Source of the DNA: an uncultured Lachnospiraceae bacterium
GTDB lineage: Bacteria; Bacillota; Clostridia; Lachnospirales; Lachnospiraceae
Reading direction: 5' to 3'
DNA length: 58,145 bases
Assembly: GCA_947623905.1 (NCBI GenBank)
Contig: CANQHX010000004.1
Location: 1-58,145, forward strand
Positions 24,863-33,466 of the stretch are shown here, in pieces. The stretch's first letter is position 1; the number at the start of each line of letters is the position of its first letter. The notes beneath the pieces were generated by a model. It was not told the DNA's origin. It did no database searches and worked only from the letters and a program-made list of their open reading frames with translations. The translations under genes were made by a program, and so were the position numbers.

Positions 24863-26734
24863 ATGAAACGGAACATGGCAGCATGGAAACGGCTGTGTTT
24901 GATTGTACTGGCCCTTCTGCTGGTGCAGACCGCAGCTATTTCTGCTCTGGCAAGTGAAGCAGGCGTGCCTGCCTGCTCTATTACCATTACCAATCAGGAT
25001 GACATGCCCGACATGACGGAGGGACAATTTACGGCATATCAGATCTTCGGAGGCAGGCTTATGGCCAATGCTCCCGAGGGGGAGGAACGCAGGATATCCG
25101 ATATAACATGGGGCAGCGGCATTGACGCCGGCGGTTTTATGGAGGAACTGCTGGCGGATGAAACGCTTCTGGAGGCAGAAGGGGAAGAGACTGCTCCGGA
25201 AACAGTAGGAGAGCTGTTTGTCCGGGGCCTTTCCGCCGGGGACCTTGCCGTTGGGGACAGCGCGGAATATACAGAGGACGCATATGCTGCTCAGACGGCC
25301 AGAGTGCTGTCGGACAGCCCTTACCGGGATGACGGGGACCTGCTGGAGCAGTTTGCCCGGATCGCCGCCGGGCACCTGACGGAAAACGGTACCGATTCGG
25401 TGCTGACAGACAGCGGGCTTCCCGGCGGCAGGCGGGAATCGGTTATCACAGTGGACGGACCCGGCTACTATCTGGTAACGGAAAACAGCGGGGCGGAGGA
25501 ATTTGTCAGGGAAAACAATGCGGTTTCCCAGTATATCCTCGAGGTGCTGGGAAGCCAGACGGTGGAGCGGAAGGCGGACATCCCGGAGGTGACAAAGGAG
25601 ATCCTTTCGGGAGACGAGCCGGTAAAGGGCGTCAGCGCCGGCGTTACGGATACCATGTGGTTTCGGATCACAGGTACGCTGCCCCGGAATTATGATGCCT
25701 ACGATACCTTTTTCTATCAGCTGACCGATACCATCACCAGGGGCTTTACCTTTGTGGGTACTTCTCTGAAGCTGACCATTGACGGGCAGGAGGTAGCTCC
25801 CTACAAAAAGGAAACGGGAGAATTCCGGTTCCGTTTTCCGATCACGCACAACGCAGATGGCAGCGGAGATACGTTTCAGATCATTTTTGAAGATCTGAAC
25901 AAGCTGAAGGAGGAGGGATATGTGATCACAGCGGATTCCCGGATCGTTGTGACCTACTGTGCCCGGGTTAATGGCAAGGCACGGCTTGTTCCCGGGGAAG
26001 ACAACCGGGTGACGCTGGAATATTCCAATGATCCAAATGATCCCGATGGGGATAGTACAGGATATACTACGGAAAAAGCGGTGTACATGTACCCGCTGGG
26101 GCTTGATATCGCAAAGATCGGGTCTGACGAGGAGCACAATGCGGGGCTGAACGGGGCAGTGTTTCTGCTGTCCAGACAGGCAGCGCCGGATGGCGACGGC
26201 GGCAGTGAGACCTGGTACGGTGTATTTGGAGACAGGGATCAGGACACCGGCAGACAGAAGCTTGTCAGATGGGTGGAAGACCCCGGGCAGGCCTCCCAGC
26301 TGGTTACCGATGAGACAGGCCATATCCTGGTGGAAGGGCTGGGCGCGGGCGCCTATACCCTTACGGAGACCCGGGCGCCGGATGGCTACAATGCCATGAA
26401 GCCCGTGTCCTTTTCCATGACGGCGGATATTGACGAAAACGGCCTTCTGACAGCCCTGACAATGTCCGTGGACGGCACCCGGGACGATGTGGCCGGACAG
26501 CAGGACGCCGCGGCAGAGGACGGGACCATAGCGGGAAATGTGGAGACCGGCCTGTTTGCCGTGACCCTGATCGATCAGAAATCCTCCATTCTGCCCCACA
26601 CCGGCGGCAGGGGAGCGGAGATATCCTTTCTTGCCGGGGCATTGTTCCTGGCCGGCGGCATGGTATGCGCCGGGATTTGGAGAAAAAGGAAGACAGCGGT
26701 TTCTGCCGACGTGCCGGGAGGAATGGGACAATGA
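24863..26734 (+). CDS. Sortase-anchored pilin-like surface protein (isopeptide-forming, LPHTG)
   Basis: A 623-residue secreted protein. A signal peptide (LCLIVLALLLVQTAAISALAS) is followed by an N-terminal globular domain and a fimbrial isopeptide D2-type domain from about residue 245 (KEILSGDEPVKGVSAGVTDTMWFRITGTLP...). Then comes a SpaA/Cna-B domain with the lysine strand LDIAKIGSDEEHNAGLNGAVF and the E-box YTLTETRAPDGYN, which together form an intramolecular isopeptide bond. The end is a sorting signal: LPHTG (577-581), a hydrophobic helix and KRKK-type charges. The usual YPKN pilin motif reads YPLG here. It overlaps the sortase gene by ATGA. Confidence 0.88.
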   Translation: MKRNMAAWKRLCLIVLALLLVQTAAISALASEAGVPACSITITNQDDMPDMTEGQFTAYQIFGGRLMANAPEGEERRISDITWGSGIDAGGFMEELLADETLLEAEGEETAPETVGELFVRGLSAGDLAVGDSAEYTEDAYAAQTARVLSDSPYRDDGDLLEQFARIAAGHLTENGTDSVLTDSGLPGGRRESVITVDGPGYYLVTENSGAEEFVRENNAVSQYILEVLGSQTVERKADIPEVTKEILSGDEPVKGVSAGVTDTMWFRITGTLPRNYDAYDTFFYQLTDTITRGFTFVGTSLKLTIDGQEVAPYKKETGEFRFRFPITHNADGSGDTFQIIFEDLNKLKEEGYVITADSRIVVTYCARVNGKARLVPGEDNRVTLEYSNDPNDPDGDSTGYTTEKAVYMYPLGLDIAKIGSDEEHNAGLNGAVFLLSRQAAPDGDGGSETWYGVFGDRDQDTGRQKLVRWVEDPGQASQLVTDETGHILVEGLGAGAYTLTETRAPDGYNAMKPVSFSMTADIDENGLLTALTMSVDGTRDDVAGQQDAAAEDGTIAGNVETGLFAVTLIDQKSSILPHTGGRGAEISFLAGALFLAGGMVCAGIWRKRKTAVSADVPGGMGQ

Positions 26735-27540
26735 AAAAGGAAACGGCATACTGGGCAGTGGTGAGCCTCATGCTCCTGTCGGGGCTCGGTCTGATGCTGT
26801 ATCCTTCCGTAAGCGATCATATGCGGCAGCAGAAGATGAAGAGCGCTATAGACATGTACAGGGAACGCACAAAAGCGATGGAACAGCAGGTAAGCGACAG
26901 CATGCTCAAAGAAGCGGAGGCCTACAATCTGCGTCTGAGAGAAAGATCCGACGTTCCCGGGACCGGGAGCCGCGGAGAGCGGATGATATACGAAAGCCTT
27001 CTGGACATTACCGGCACAGGGATCATGGGGTATGTGGAAGTGCCCGGGGAGGATATCCTGCTGCCGATCTATCATGGAACGGATGAGAAAGTACTGCAGA
27101 GCGGCGCGGGGCATCTGGAGGGTTCCTCTCTTCCCATAGGAGGGGAGGGCACCCACGCCGTGCTCACAGGCCACAGGGGCCTTGCGTCAGCCAGGCTGTT
27201 TTCCCGGCTGGACCGGATGAAAAAAGGAGATATCTTTATCGTCCGGGTGCTGGACCGGGAGCTTACCTACAAGGTGGACCGGATCCTGACGGTGGACCCT
27301 GACGAGCTGGACGCCCTGAAGATACAGGAGGGAGAAGATTTCTGTACGCTGGTCACCTGCACGCCCTACGGAGTCAATACCCGGCGGCTCCTCGTGCGGG
27401 GACGGCGGGTGGAGATACCGGAAGACGTGAGGCAGGAAGAGATCGTCTGCCCGCGGGATCAATGGTGGATGCTGATCCTGCCGGCAGTTTTGGCGGCGGG
27501 GATCCTTCTGAAAAAAGTATACGCAGGAAACAGGCGCTGA
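26731..27540 (+). CDS. Class C (pilin) sortase
   Basis: A 269-residue transpeptidase with an N-terminal membrane helix (VVSLMLLSGLGLMLYPSVS), a catalytic domain with His148 in LTGHRG, Cys210 in TLVTCTPYG and the Arg in NTRRLLVRG, and a second C-terminal membrane helix (WWMLILPAVLAAGILL). The two helices and the TLVTCTPYGVNTRRL motif mark class C sortases, which polymerise pilins by linking the LPxTG threonine to a lysine of the next subunit. The substrate is almost certainly the LPHTG protein upstream, with which it is translationally coupled. Confidence 0.92.
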   Translation: MKKETAYWAVVSLMLLSGLGLMLYPSVSDHMRQQKMKSAIDMYRERTKAMEQQVSDSMLKEAEAYNLRLRERSDVPGTGSRGERMIYESLLDITGTGIMGYVEVPGEDILLPIYHGTDEKVLQSGAGHLEGSSLPIGGEGTHAVLTGHRGLASARLFSRLDRMKKGDIFIVRVLDRELTYKVDRILTVDPDELDALKIQEGEDFCTLVTCTPYGVNTRRLLVRGRRVEIPEDVRQEEIVCPRDQWWMLILPAVLAAGILLKKVYAGNRR

Positions 27541-27564
27541 CGCGCCTGTCCCCCGCGTATTTTT
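27519..27564 (+). terminator. Terminator overlapping the sortase stop codon
   Basis: A two-part stem: ATACGC (27519-27524) with GCGTAT (27555-27560) outside, and ACAGGCGC (27530-27537) with GCGCCTGT (27542-27549) inside, then TTTT. The sortase TGA sits in the loop. Confidence 0.85.
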
Positions 27565-27565
27565 A

Positions 27566-27584
27566 TGCAATAGGAAAATGCGCG
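27566..27584 (+). repeat. 19-bp dispersed repeat, copy 2
   Basis: Identical to 19770-19788 (TGCAATAGGAAAATGCGCG). It again follows a terminator, and here is followed by a perfect short hairpin. Confidence 0.7.
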
Positions 27585-27605
27585 AGCCAAGTGAATGGAT
27601 GGCGA

Positions 27606-27628
27606 CAAGAATTGCGGAGCAATTCTTG
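27606..27628. repeat. Perfect 10-bp inverted repeat
   Basis: CAAGAATTGC and GCAATTCTTG are separated by GGA only. There is no T-run. It may be part of the same repeat element as the 19-bp sequence upstream. Confidence 0.6.
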
Positions 27629-27635
27629 CAAAATA

Positions 27636-27657
27636 CCGCCGTCAGGCGGCATTTTTT
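27636..27657. terminator. Bidirectional terminator between sortase and uxaC
   Basis: CCGCC-GTCA-GGCGG followed by CATTTTTT on the plus strand. On the minus strand the same stem is followed by TATTTT, fitting the end of uxaC. Confidence 0.75.
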
Positions 27658-27677
27658 GCGCTGTCGGGCGACACGTT

Positions 27678-29084
27678 TTACAGATCAAATCCGAAATAGT
27701 TTACCGCGTTGTTGAAGGAGATATTTTCCACGATCTCTCCCAGAGTCTTCATGTCGGCGGGATACTCTCCGTTCTCCACCCACTTGCCCAGCAGGTCGCA
27801 GAGGATCCGGCGGAAATACTCGTGCCTGGTGTAGGACAGGAAGCTGCGGGAGTCTGTGAGCATGCCGATGAAGTTGGCCAGCAGGCCCAGGTTTGCCAGG
27901 GAGGTCATCTGCTCTGTCATGCCCACCTTGTGATCGTTGAACCACCATGCGGAGCCCTGCTGGATCTTTGCTACCGCGGAGCTGTCCTGGAAGCAGCCCA
28001 GCACCGTGCCGATGGCGGCGTTGTCCACGGGGTTCAGGGAATAGATGATGGTCTTGGGCAGCTCGTCGGTGCGGTTGAGGGCGTTTAAGAAGGAAGACAT
28101 TTCCTTGGAGGAGCTGTATGTGTCAATGTGGTCGTAACCGGTGTCGGGGCCCAGCTTGTTGAACATAAGCTCGTTGACGCTCCTCTGGGTGCCGTAGTGG
28201 AGCTGCATGGCCCAGCCAAGACGGTGGTACTGTCTGCCTACGAATACCATGAAGGCTGTCTTGAACTGCAGCTCTTCCTCGTGGGAAACAGCGCCGCCGG
28301 CCATTCTCTTTGCGAAGATGGCTTCGATCTCTTTATCGGTGGCGGGCTTGTACATAACGTATTCCAGAGCATGGTCGCTGACTTTGCAGCCCATAGAGTC
28401 AAAGAATGCCAGACGCTTCTTTAAGGCTTCCTGCAGGTCGGCGAAGGTCTTGATGTCTACGCCGCTGACCTTGGCCAGCTGTGCCAGATAATCCAGGTAT
28501 TCGGGCTTCTCGATGTTCATGGCCTTGTCGGGACGCCATGCGGGCAGCACCTGCACGTCAAAGGTGGGATCCTCGGCGATCATCTTATGCCATTCCAGAG
28601 AGTCCACGGGGTCGTCCGTGGTGCAGATGAGCTTTACGTTGGACTGCTTGATGATGTTGCGCACGCTCATGGACTTTTCATGGAGCTTCGCGTTGCAGAG
28701 GTTCCACACTTCCTCGGCGGTGTCGCCGTTTAAGGTGCCGGTGTAGCCGAAGTAGCGCTGCAGCTCCAGATGGCTCCAGTGGTACAGGGGATTGCCGATG
28801 GCTTTTGCCAGCGTCTCGGCCCACTTCTGGAACTTTTCCCGGTCAGGGGCGTCCCCGGTGATGTAGCGCTCGTCCACGCCGTTGGTGCGCATCTGGCGCC
28901 ACTTGTAGTGGTCGCCGCCCAGCCATACCTGGGTGATGTTGTCAAACTGGCGGTCCTCGGCGATCTCACGGGGATCGATGTGGCAGTGGTAGTCCAGCAC
29001 GGGCATGTGCTCCGCGTGGTCGTGGAACAGCGTCTTGGCTGTCTCGGTGGAAAGCAGGAAATCCTTGTCCATAAATGCTTTCAT
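27678..29084 (-). CDS. uxaC: Glucuronate/galacturonate isomerase
   Basis: A 468-residue UxaC of the amidohydrolase superfamily. It converts D-glucuronate to D-fructuronate and D-galacturonate to D-tagaturonate, the shared first step of both hexuronate routes. The metal-binding start DYHCHIDPREIAED, the sequence QVWLGGDHYKWRQMRTNG and the C-terminal GMLTDSRSFLSYTRHEYFRRILC are characteristic. GGAGGAG precedes the ATG. It lies 58 bp downstream of the LacI-type regulator in the same direction and probably shares its transcript. Confidence 0.96.
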   Translation of the reverse strand: MKAFMDKDFLLSTETAKTLFHDHAEHMPVLDYHCHIDPREIAEDRQFDNITQVWLGGDHYKWRQMRTNGVDERYITGDAPDREKFQKWAETLAKAIGNPLYHWSHLELQRYFGYTGTLNGDTAEEVWNLCNAKLHEKSMSVRNIIKQSNVKLICTTDDPVDSLEWHKMIAEDPTFDVQVLPAWRPDKAMNIEKPEYLDYLAQLAKVSGVDIKTFADLQEALKKRLAFFDSMGCKVSDHALEYVMYKPATDKEIEAIFAKRMAGGAVSHEEELQFKTAFMVFVGRQYHRLGWAMQLHYGTQRSVNELMFNKLGPDTGYDHIDTYSSSKEMSSFLNALNRTDELPKTIIYSLNPVDNAAIGTVLGCFQDSSAVAKIQQGSAWWFNDHKVGMTEQMTSLANLGLLANFIGMLTDSRSFLSYTRHEYFRRILCDLLGKWVENGEYPADMKTLGEIVENISFNNAVNYFGFDL

Positions 29085-29142
29085 GATAAACTCCTCCTTG
29101 TATAGTGAATTATAATTGGTTGCGTTTTTGCGTCCCGCAGGT

Positions 29143-30144
29143 TTAGAAATCCGTGGTGCCCCGCTGCACCAGTTCGGCGGAGAGGACCGTGCGCCGGGGA
29201 GCGCTGCGGCCGTTTAACACCTGCATCAGCGTGTTTACCGTAGTGCGGCACAAAGCGTCCACCCGGTTGTCAATGGAGGTGACGGCGGGTTCGCTGCACA
29301 TGGCCACTACGGAATTGTTGTAGCCGATGATGCTCAGATCCTCCGGTACCGACAGTTCGCGGCTGCGGGCAAATTTTACCGCGCTCACGGCGATCAGGTC
29401 CTCCGCGGCCATGACCCCGTCAAACCGCAGGCCGGTGTCGTAGAGGCTGGCGATGTACCGCACGGTTTCATCCAGTCCTCTGGGGCAGCGGCGGATCAGC
29501 GCTTCGTCCACGGGGATGCCGCTTTTTTTCAGCGCTTTTTTATAACCGTCCATCTTGGCCTGTCCGCCTCTGGATATGGCTGTATACAAAAACAGGATCC
29601 GTGTCCTGCCGCTGCGGATCAGTTCCAGGACGGCGTTCCTTGTGGCGCGGAAATCATCGCACACGGTGCTGTAGATATTGGGCGCGTCCAGCACGCTGTT
29701 GGTGAGCATGACAGGCACGTGCTCCGCCGCCTGGAGGATATACCGGTTGTTTTCTTCCTTCATGTCCAGAAAGGAGGATCCTGCCAGGATGATGGCGTCC
29801 ACATGCTTGGACAACATCAGGTTCATGTAATTCTGTTTTTCCTCCAGTTCGTAGCCGGTGCTGCAAAGCAGAGCGTCGTAATCGTTGCTCCGCAGCTCCC
29901 GCACAAGATGGTGCACGGCGTTGGCCAGGTAAGGGTCGGAGGAATCGGAGCACATGACGCCCACGGTGCGCATGGTGCCCAGCCCCAGTCCTCTGGCGAA
30001 GGCGTTGGGAGTATAGCCGGATTCCTCTATCACAGCCAGCACTTTTTGACGGGTCTTTTCGCTGACGGATCCGCTGCCGTTGAGTACCCGGGAGACGGTG
30101 GCGATGGACACACCGGCTTTCAGAGATACGTCATAGATGTTCAA
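29143..30144 (-). CDS. LacI-family regulator of hexuronate catabolism
   Basis: A 333-residue LacI/GalR repressor. The N-terminal helix-turn-helix is IYDVSLKAGVSIATVSRVLNGSGSVSEKTR, with the hinge helix YTPNAFARGLG, then a periplasmic-binding-protein-like sensor domain. The start is TTG at 30144 with GAGGTG eight bases upstream. A palindrome ATGTAAG-CA-CTTACAT lies at its own promoter and a close variant at the divergent uxaB promoter, so it likely represses both until a uronate or pathway intermediate binds. The ligand is not known. It plays the part that UxuR/ExuR or KdgR play elsewhere. Confidence 0.92.
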   Translation of the reverse strand: MNIYDVSLKAGVSIATVSRVLNGSGSVSEKTRQKVLAVIEESGYTPNAFARGLGLGTMRTVGVMCSDSSDPYLANAVHHLVRELRSNDYDALLCSTGYELEEKQNYMNLMLSKHVDAIILAGSSFLDMKEENNRYILQAAEHVPVMLTNSVLDAPNIYSTVCDDFRATRNAVLELIRSGRTRILFLYTAISRGGQAKMDGYKKALKKSGIPVDEALIRRCPRGLDETVRYIASLYDTGLRFDGVMAAEDLIAVSAVKFARSRELSVPEDLSIIGYNNSVVAMCSEPAVTSIDNRVDALCRTTVNTLMQVLNGRSAPRRTVLSAELVQRGTTDF

Positions 30145-30166
30145 ATGGCATGCACCTCACTAAAAA

Positions 30167-30182
30167 ATGTAAGCACTTACAT
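30167..30182. promoter_or_regulatory. LacI-type operator at the lacI-uxaC promoter
   Basis: A 16-bp inverted repeat ATGTAAG-CA-CTTACAT, about ten bases past the -10 box of the minus-strand promoter. Confidence 0.85.
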
Positions 30183-30192
30183 GTTCGGGACT

Positions 30193-30221
30193 ATTATACT
30201 CCAAACATTGGGATTTTGCAA
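30193..30221 (-). promoter_or_regulatory. Promoter of the regulator-uxaC transcript
   Basis: On the minus strand: TTGCAA (30221-30216), a 17-bp spacer and TATAAT (30198-30193). Confidence 0.8.
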
Positions 30222-30300
30222 TGTGTTTTGATTTTTTGGAGCAATGGAATTTTTGACGCCGGCAAGTATATTTTTCAATGGATTTTTCGGCAGAAAAGCA

Positions 30301-30329
30301 TTGACTTATACGGATAGAAACGGTAGAAT
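30301..30329 (+). promoter_or_regulatory. Promoter of the uxaB operon
   Basis: TTGACT (30301-30306), a 17-bp spacer and TAGAAT (30324-30329), giving a leader of about 110 nt. Confidence 0.8.
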
Positions 30330-30334
30330 GAATT

Positions 30335-30350
30335 CTGAAAGTACTTACAT
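30335..30350. promoter_or_regulatory. LacI-type operator at the uxaB promoter
   Basis: CTGAAAGTACTTACAT differs from the 30167 operator at few positions and covers the expected start of transcription. Confidence 0.75.
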
Positions 30351-30444
30351 CACCAGGCACATTTTCGCGGAAATGTGCCGGTGCGGTTATCATCAAATCA
30401 GTACAGGCGGGGATACGGCAGCCCCGCAGAATCGAGGAGAGAAC

Positions 30445-31908
30445 ATGGAAGTTTTAAACAAGAGCATGACCAACCCCAAGGAGCGGCCTATCAAGGTGCT
30501 GCAGTTCGGCGAAGGCGGTTTTCTTCGCGCGTTTGTTGACTACATGATCGACGTGGCCAACGAGAAGGGCGTATTCGACGGCAATATCGCCATCGTAAAG
30601 CCTATTGAATTCGGCAGTTTGGATTTCTTCCATCAGCAGGATTGCCAGTACACCCTGTCCATGCGCGGCAAGGAGGACGGCGAGGCAAAGATCGTGAACC
30701 GTGTGATCACCAGTGTGGCTGACGCCGTGGGCGCTGTGGAGGAATATGACAGATATATGGAATACGCCAGGCTGGATACCCTCCGCTTTGTGGTTTCCAA
30801 CACTACAGAGGCAGGTATCGTGTTTGATGAGAACGATAAGTTTGAGAACACCCCTCCCAATACCTTCCCCGGCAAGCTGACCAAGTTCCTGTATGAGCGG
30901 TTCAAAGCGTTTAACGGCGCCATGGACAAGGGCCTGATCATGCTGCCTGTAGAGCTCATCGCCGACAACGGCCCCATGCTCAAACGGTGCGTCTTTGATT
31001 TTATCCAGCTGTGGGAGCTGGGCGAGGACTTCAAGGAATGGGTACGGGAAGCATGTATCTTCGGCAGCACCCTTGTAGACCGTATCGTTACCGGTTATCC
31101 CAGAGACGACGCGGAGCAGATCTGGCAGGAGCTGGGCTATCGGGATAATCTCCTTGATACAAGCGAACTGTTCGCCCTTTGGGTCATTGAGTCCGAGAAG
31201 GATTTCTCCGATGAGTTCCCGCTGGATGAAGCCGGCCTGCCCGTGATCTTCACCGATAACCAGAAGCCTTACAAGGAGCGGAAGGTGCGCATCCTGAACG
31301 GCGCCCACACCTCCTTCGTGCTGGCCTCCTATCTGGCAGGCAACGACATTGTGCTGGAGTCCATGAACGACGCCACCGTGCGCCAGTTTATGATGAACAC
31401 CATTTTTGACGAGGTGATCCCCACCCTGTCTCTTCCGGAGCAGGAGCTGAAGGATTTCGCCAACGCGGTGATCGAGCGTTTTGAGAATCCTTACGTAAAG
31501 CACGCGCTGCTTTCCATTTCCCTGAATTCCGTGTCCAAGTGGAGAGCCCGCTGCATGCCTTCTCTGCTGGCTTACATTGAGAAGGAGGGCAAGCTGCCCA
31601 AGCATCTGACCTTCTCCATTGCCGCCCTTATGGCATTCTACACCGGCAGCGAGATCCGGGACGGCGCCCTTATCGGCGACAGGAACGGACAGGAATACAA
31701 GATCATGGACGACGCGGATGTGCTGGAGTTCTTTGCCGCCAATTCCAAGAAGCCCGCGAACCAGGTGGTTTCCATGTTCCTGGGCAACGTGAAATTCTTC
31801 GGTGAGGACTTAAATGCCCAGCCCGGCCTTACAGACGCCGTAGTGGCCGACCTGGAGCTGATCCGCGCGGAGGGTATGAGAAAGGCACTGGAAACTATCA
31901 TCAAGTAA
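30445..31908 (+). CDS. uxaB: Tagaturonate reductase (altronate oxidoreductase)
   Basis: A 487-residue polyol/mannitol-dehydrogenase-family enzyme that reduces tagaturonate to D-altronate with NADH. The N-terminal nucleotide-binding segment is VLQFGEGGFLRAFVDYM. The region VRILNGAHTSFVLASYLAG, with K and N-x-x-H family residues, supports UxaB rather than mannitol dehydrogenase. The ATG at 30445 has GAGGAGAG upstream; the longer in-frame reading starts in the promoter and is rejected. It is the first gene of the rightward hexuronate operon. Confidence 0.93.
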   Translation: MEVLNKSMTNPKERPIKVLQFGEGGFLRAFVDYMIDVANEKGVFDGNIAIVKPIEFGSLDFFHQQDCQYTLSMRGKEDGEAKIVNRVITSVADAVGAVEEYDRYMEYARLDTLRFVVSNTTEAGIVFDENDKFENTPPNTFPGKLTKFLYERFKAFNGAMDKGLIMLPVELIADNGPMLKRCVFDFIQLWELGEDFKEWVREACIFGSTLVDRIVTGYPRDDAEQIWQELGYRDNLLDTSELFALWVIESEKDFSDEFPLDEAGLPVIFTDNQKPYKERKVRILNGAHTSFVLASYLAGNDIVLESMNDATVRQFMMNTIFDEVIPTLSLPEQELKDFANAVIERFENPYVKHALLSISLNSVSKWRARCMPSLLAYIEKEGKLPKHLTFSIAALMAFYTGSEIRDGALIGDRNGQEYKIMDDADVLEFFAANSKKPANQVVSMFLGNVKFFGEDLNAQPGLTDAVVADLELIRAEGMRKALETIIK

Positions 31909-31921
31909 ATTGGAGAGAATT

Positions 31922-33406
31922 ATGCAGGACTATATCAAGATCAATCCGGCGGACAATGTGGCGGTAGCCCTAAAGCCTCTTTCTGCCGGTACGGTGTGCC
32001 AGGTGGCGGGCCAGTCTGTCACCTTGCAGGAGGACATCCCCCAGGGTCACAAGTTTGCCTTAAAAGACATTCCCCAGGGGGGCGACGTGATCAAGTACGG
32101 TTTTCGCATCGGCAACACGAAAGAGGATGTGAAGACCGGCTGCTGGATCCATGTGCAGAATATAAAGACCGCCCTGGGCGATCTGCTGGAGTACACCTAT
32201 AATCCCCAGGGCCACACAGACGTGGCTCCCACGGAGCATGTGACCTTTGACGGCTTCCGCCGCCCCAACGGCAAGGTGGGCGTCCGCAACGAACTGTGGA
32301 TCATCCCCACGGTCGGCTGCGTCAATTCCATCGCCTCGGCCATGGCAAAGGCAGCGCAGCATCTGGCTGTCGGGACCATAGAGGAAGTGGTGGCGTTCCC
32401 CCATCCTTACGGATGCTCCCAGATGGGCGATGACCAGGAGAACACACGGCAGATCCTCGCGGATCTCATCAACCACCCCAATGCCGGCGGCGTGCTGGTG
32501 CTGGGCCTGGGCTGTGAGAACAGCAACATCGAAGAGATCAAAAAGCACATGGGAGATTACGATCCCGAAAGAGTGCGGTTCCTTGTATGCCAGGAGTCGG
32601 ATGACGAGATGGCGGACGGGCTGAAGCTTCTGGAGGAGCTGGCAGCTTACGCGGGGCAGTTTAAGAGAGAGCCCATCGACGCCGGGGAGCTGATCATCGG
32701 CATGAAGTGCGGCGGTTCCGACGGACTGTCGGGCATTACCGCCAATCCGGTGGTGGGCGCGTTCTCCGACCTTCTCATCTCCAAGGGCGGCACGACTATC
32801 CTGACGGAGGTGCCGGAGATGTTCGGCGCCGAGACGCTGCTCATGGACCGGTGCGCGGACGAGACGCTGTTCCACAAGACGGTGGACCTCATCAACAATT
32901 TTAAAAATTATTTTACAAGCCACAACCAGACCATTTACGAGAACCCTTCTCCCGGCAACAAAAAGGGCGGCATCAGCACCCTGGAGGACAAATCCCTGGG
33001 CTGCACCCAGAAGTCCGGAAGCGCTCTCGTGAGAGGCGTGCTGGAGTACGGCTGTCCGGTAGAGGTGAAGGGACTCAATCTCTTAAGCGCTCCGGGCAAC
33101 GACCTGGTGGCATCCACGGCGCTGGCGGCCAGCGGCGCCCACATCGTACTGTTTACTACCGGCAGAGGTACGCCCTTCGCGTCTCCTGTGCCCACGGTAA
33201 AGATCTCCAGCAATTCCACGCTGGCCGGAAAGAAGTCCAACTGGATCGATTTCAACGCGGGAAAGCTGGTAGAAGAGACATCCATGGAGGAATTGTCCCT
33301 GGATCTGTTCCACTATGTGCTTGACGTGGCGTCAGGACGGAAGGTAAAGGCGGAGGAAGCCGGCTTCCATGACATGGCCATCTTCAAGCAGGGCGTGACA
33401 CTTTAA
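31922..33406 (+). CDS. uxaA: Altronate dehydratase
   Basis: A 494-residue UxaA/GarD-family dehydratase that converts D-altronate to 2-keto-3-deoxygluconate. It has an N-terminal SAF-type domain (IKINPADNVAVALKPL to about residue 95), then the catalytic UxaA part with GFRRPNGKVGVRNELWIIPTVGCVN, PHPYGCSQMGDD and GMKCGGSDGLSGITANP. Conserved cysteines and His in these motifs bind the iron or zinc of the family. GGAGAG lies a few bases before the ATG at 31922. It is 13 bases from uxaB. Confidence 0.94.
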   Translation: MQDYIKINPADNVAVALKPLSAGTVCQVAGQSVTLQEDIPQGHKFALKDIPQGGDVIKYGFRIGNTKEDVKTGCWIHVQNIKTALGDLLEYTYNPQGHTDVAPTEHVTFDGFRRPNGKVGVRNELWIIPTVGCVNSIASAMAKAAQHLAVGTIEEVVAFPHPYGCSQMGDDQENTRQILADLINHPNAGGVLVLGLGCENSNIEEIKKHMGDYDPERVRFLVCQESDDEMADGLKLLEELAAYAGQFKREPIDAGELIIGMKCGGSDGLSGITANPVVGAFSDLLISKGGTTILTEVPEMFGAETLLMDRCADETLFHKTVDLINNFKNYFTSHNQTIYENPSPGNKKGGISTLEDKSLGCTQKSGSALVRGVLEYGCPVEVKGLNLLSAPGNDLVASTALAASGAHIVLFTTGRGTPFASPVPTVKISSNSTLAGKKSNWIDFNAGKLVEETSMEELSLDLFHYVLDVASGRKVKAEEAGFHDMAIFKQGVTL

Positions 33407-33415
33407 TGATCAGGA

Positions 33416-33445
33416 CGGGACCGGCCGGCCGTGCCGGCGGTCCCG
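33416..33445 (+). other. Very strong intergenic hairpin in the uxa operon
   Basis: CGGGACC (33416-33422) pairs with GGTCCCG (33439-33445), and inside it GCCGGC pairs with GCCGGC around a CGT loop, with a single bulged G: 13 bp in all. It is followed by A-rich sequence, not T, so it is not a plus-strand terminator. It may stop 3'-exonucleases and so stabilise the uxaBA message. Confidence 0.7.
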
Positions 33446-33466
33446 ATAAAAAAAGAGGAAAACAAT

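Noticed and set aside
30244..30444. N-terminal extension of uxaB
   Set aside because: It starts upstream of the promoter and crosses the operator; the ATG at 30445 has GAGGAG and matches the family N-terminus.
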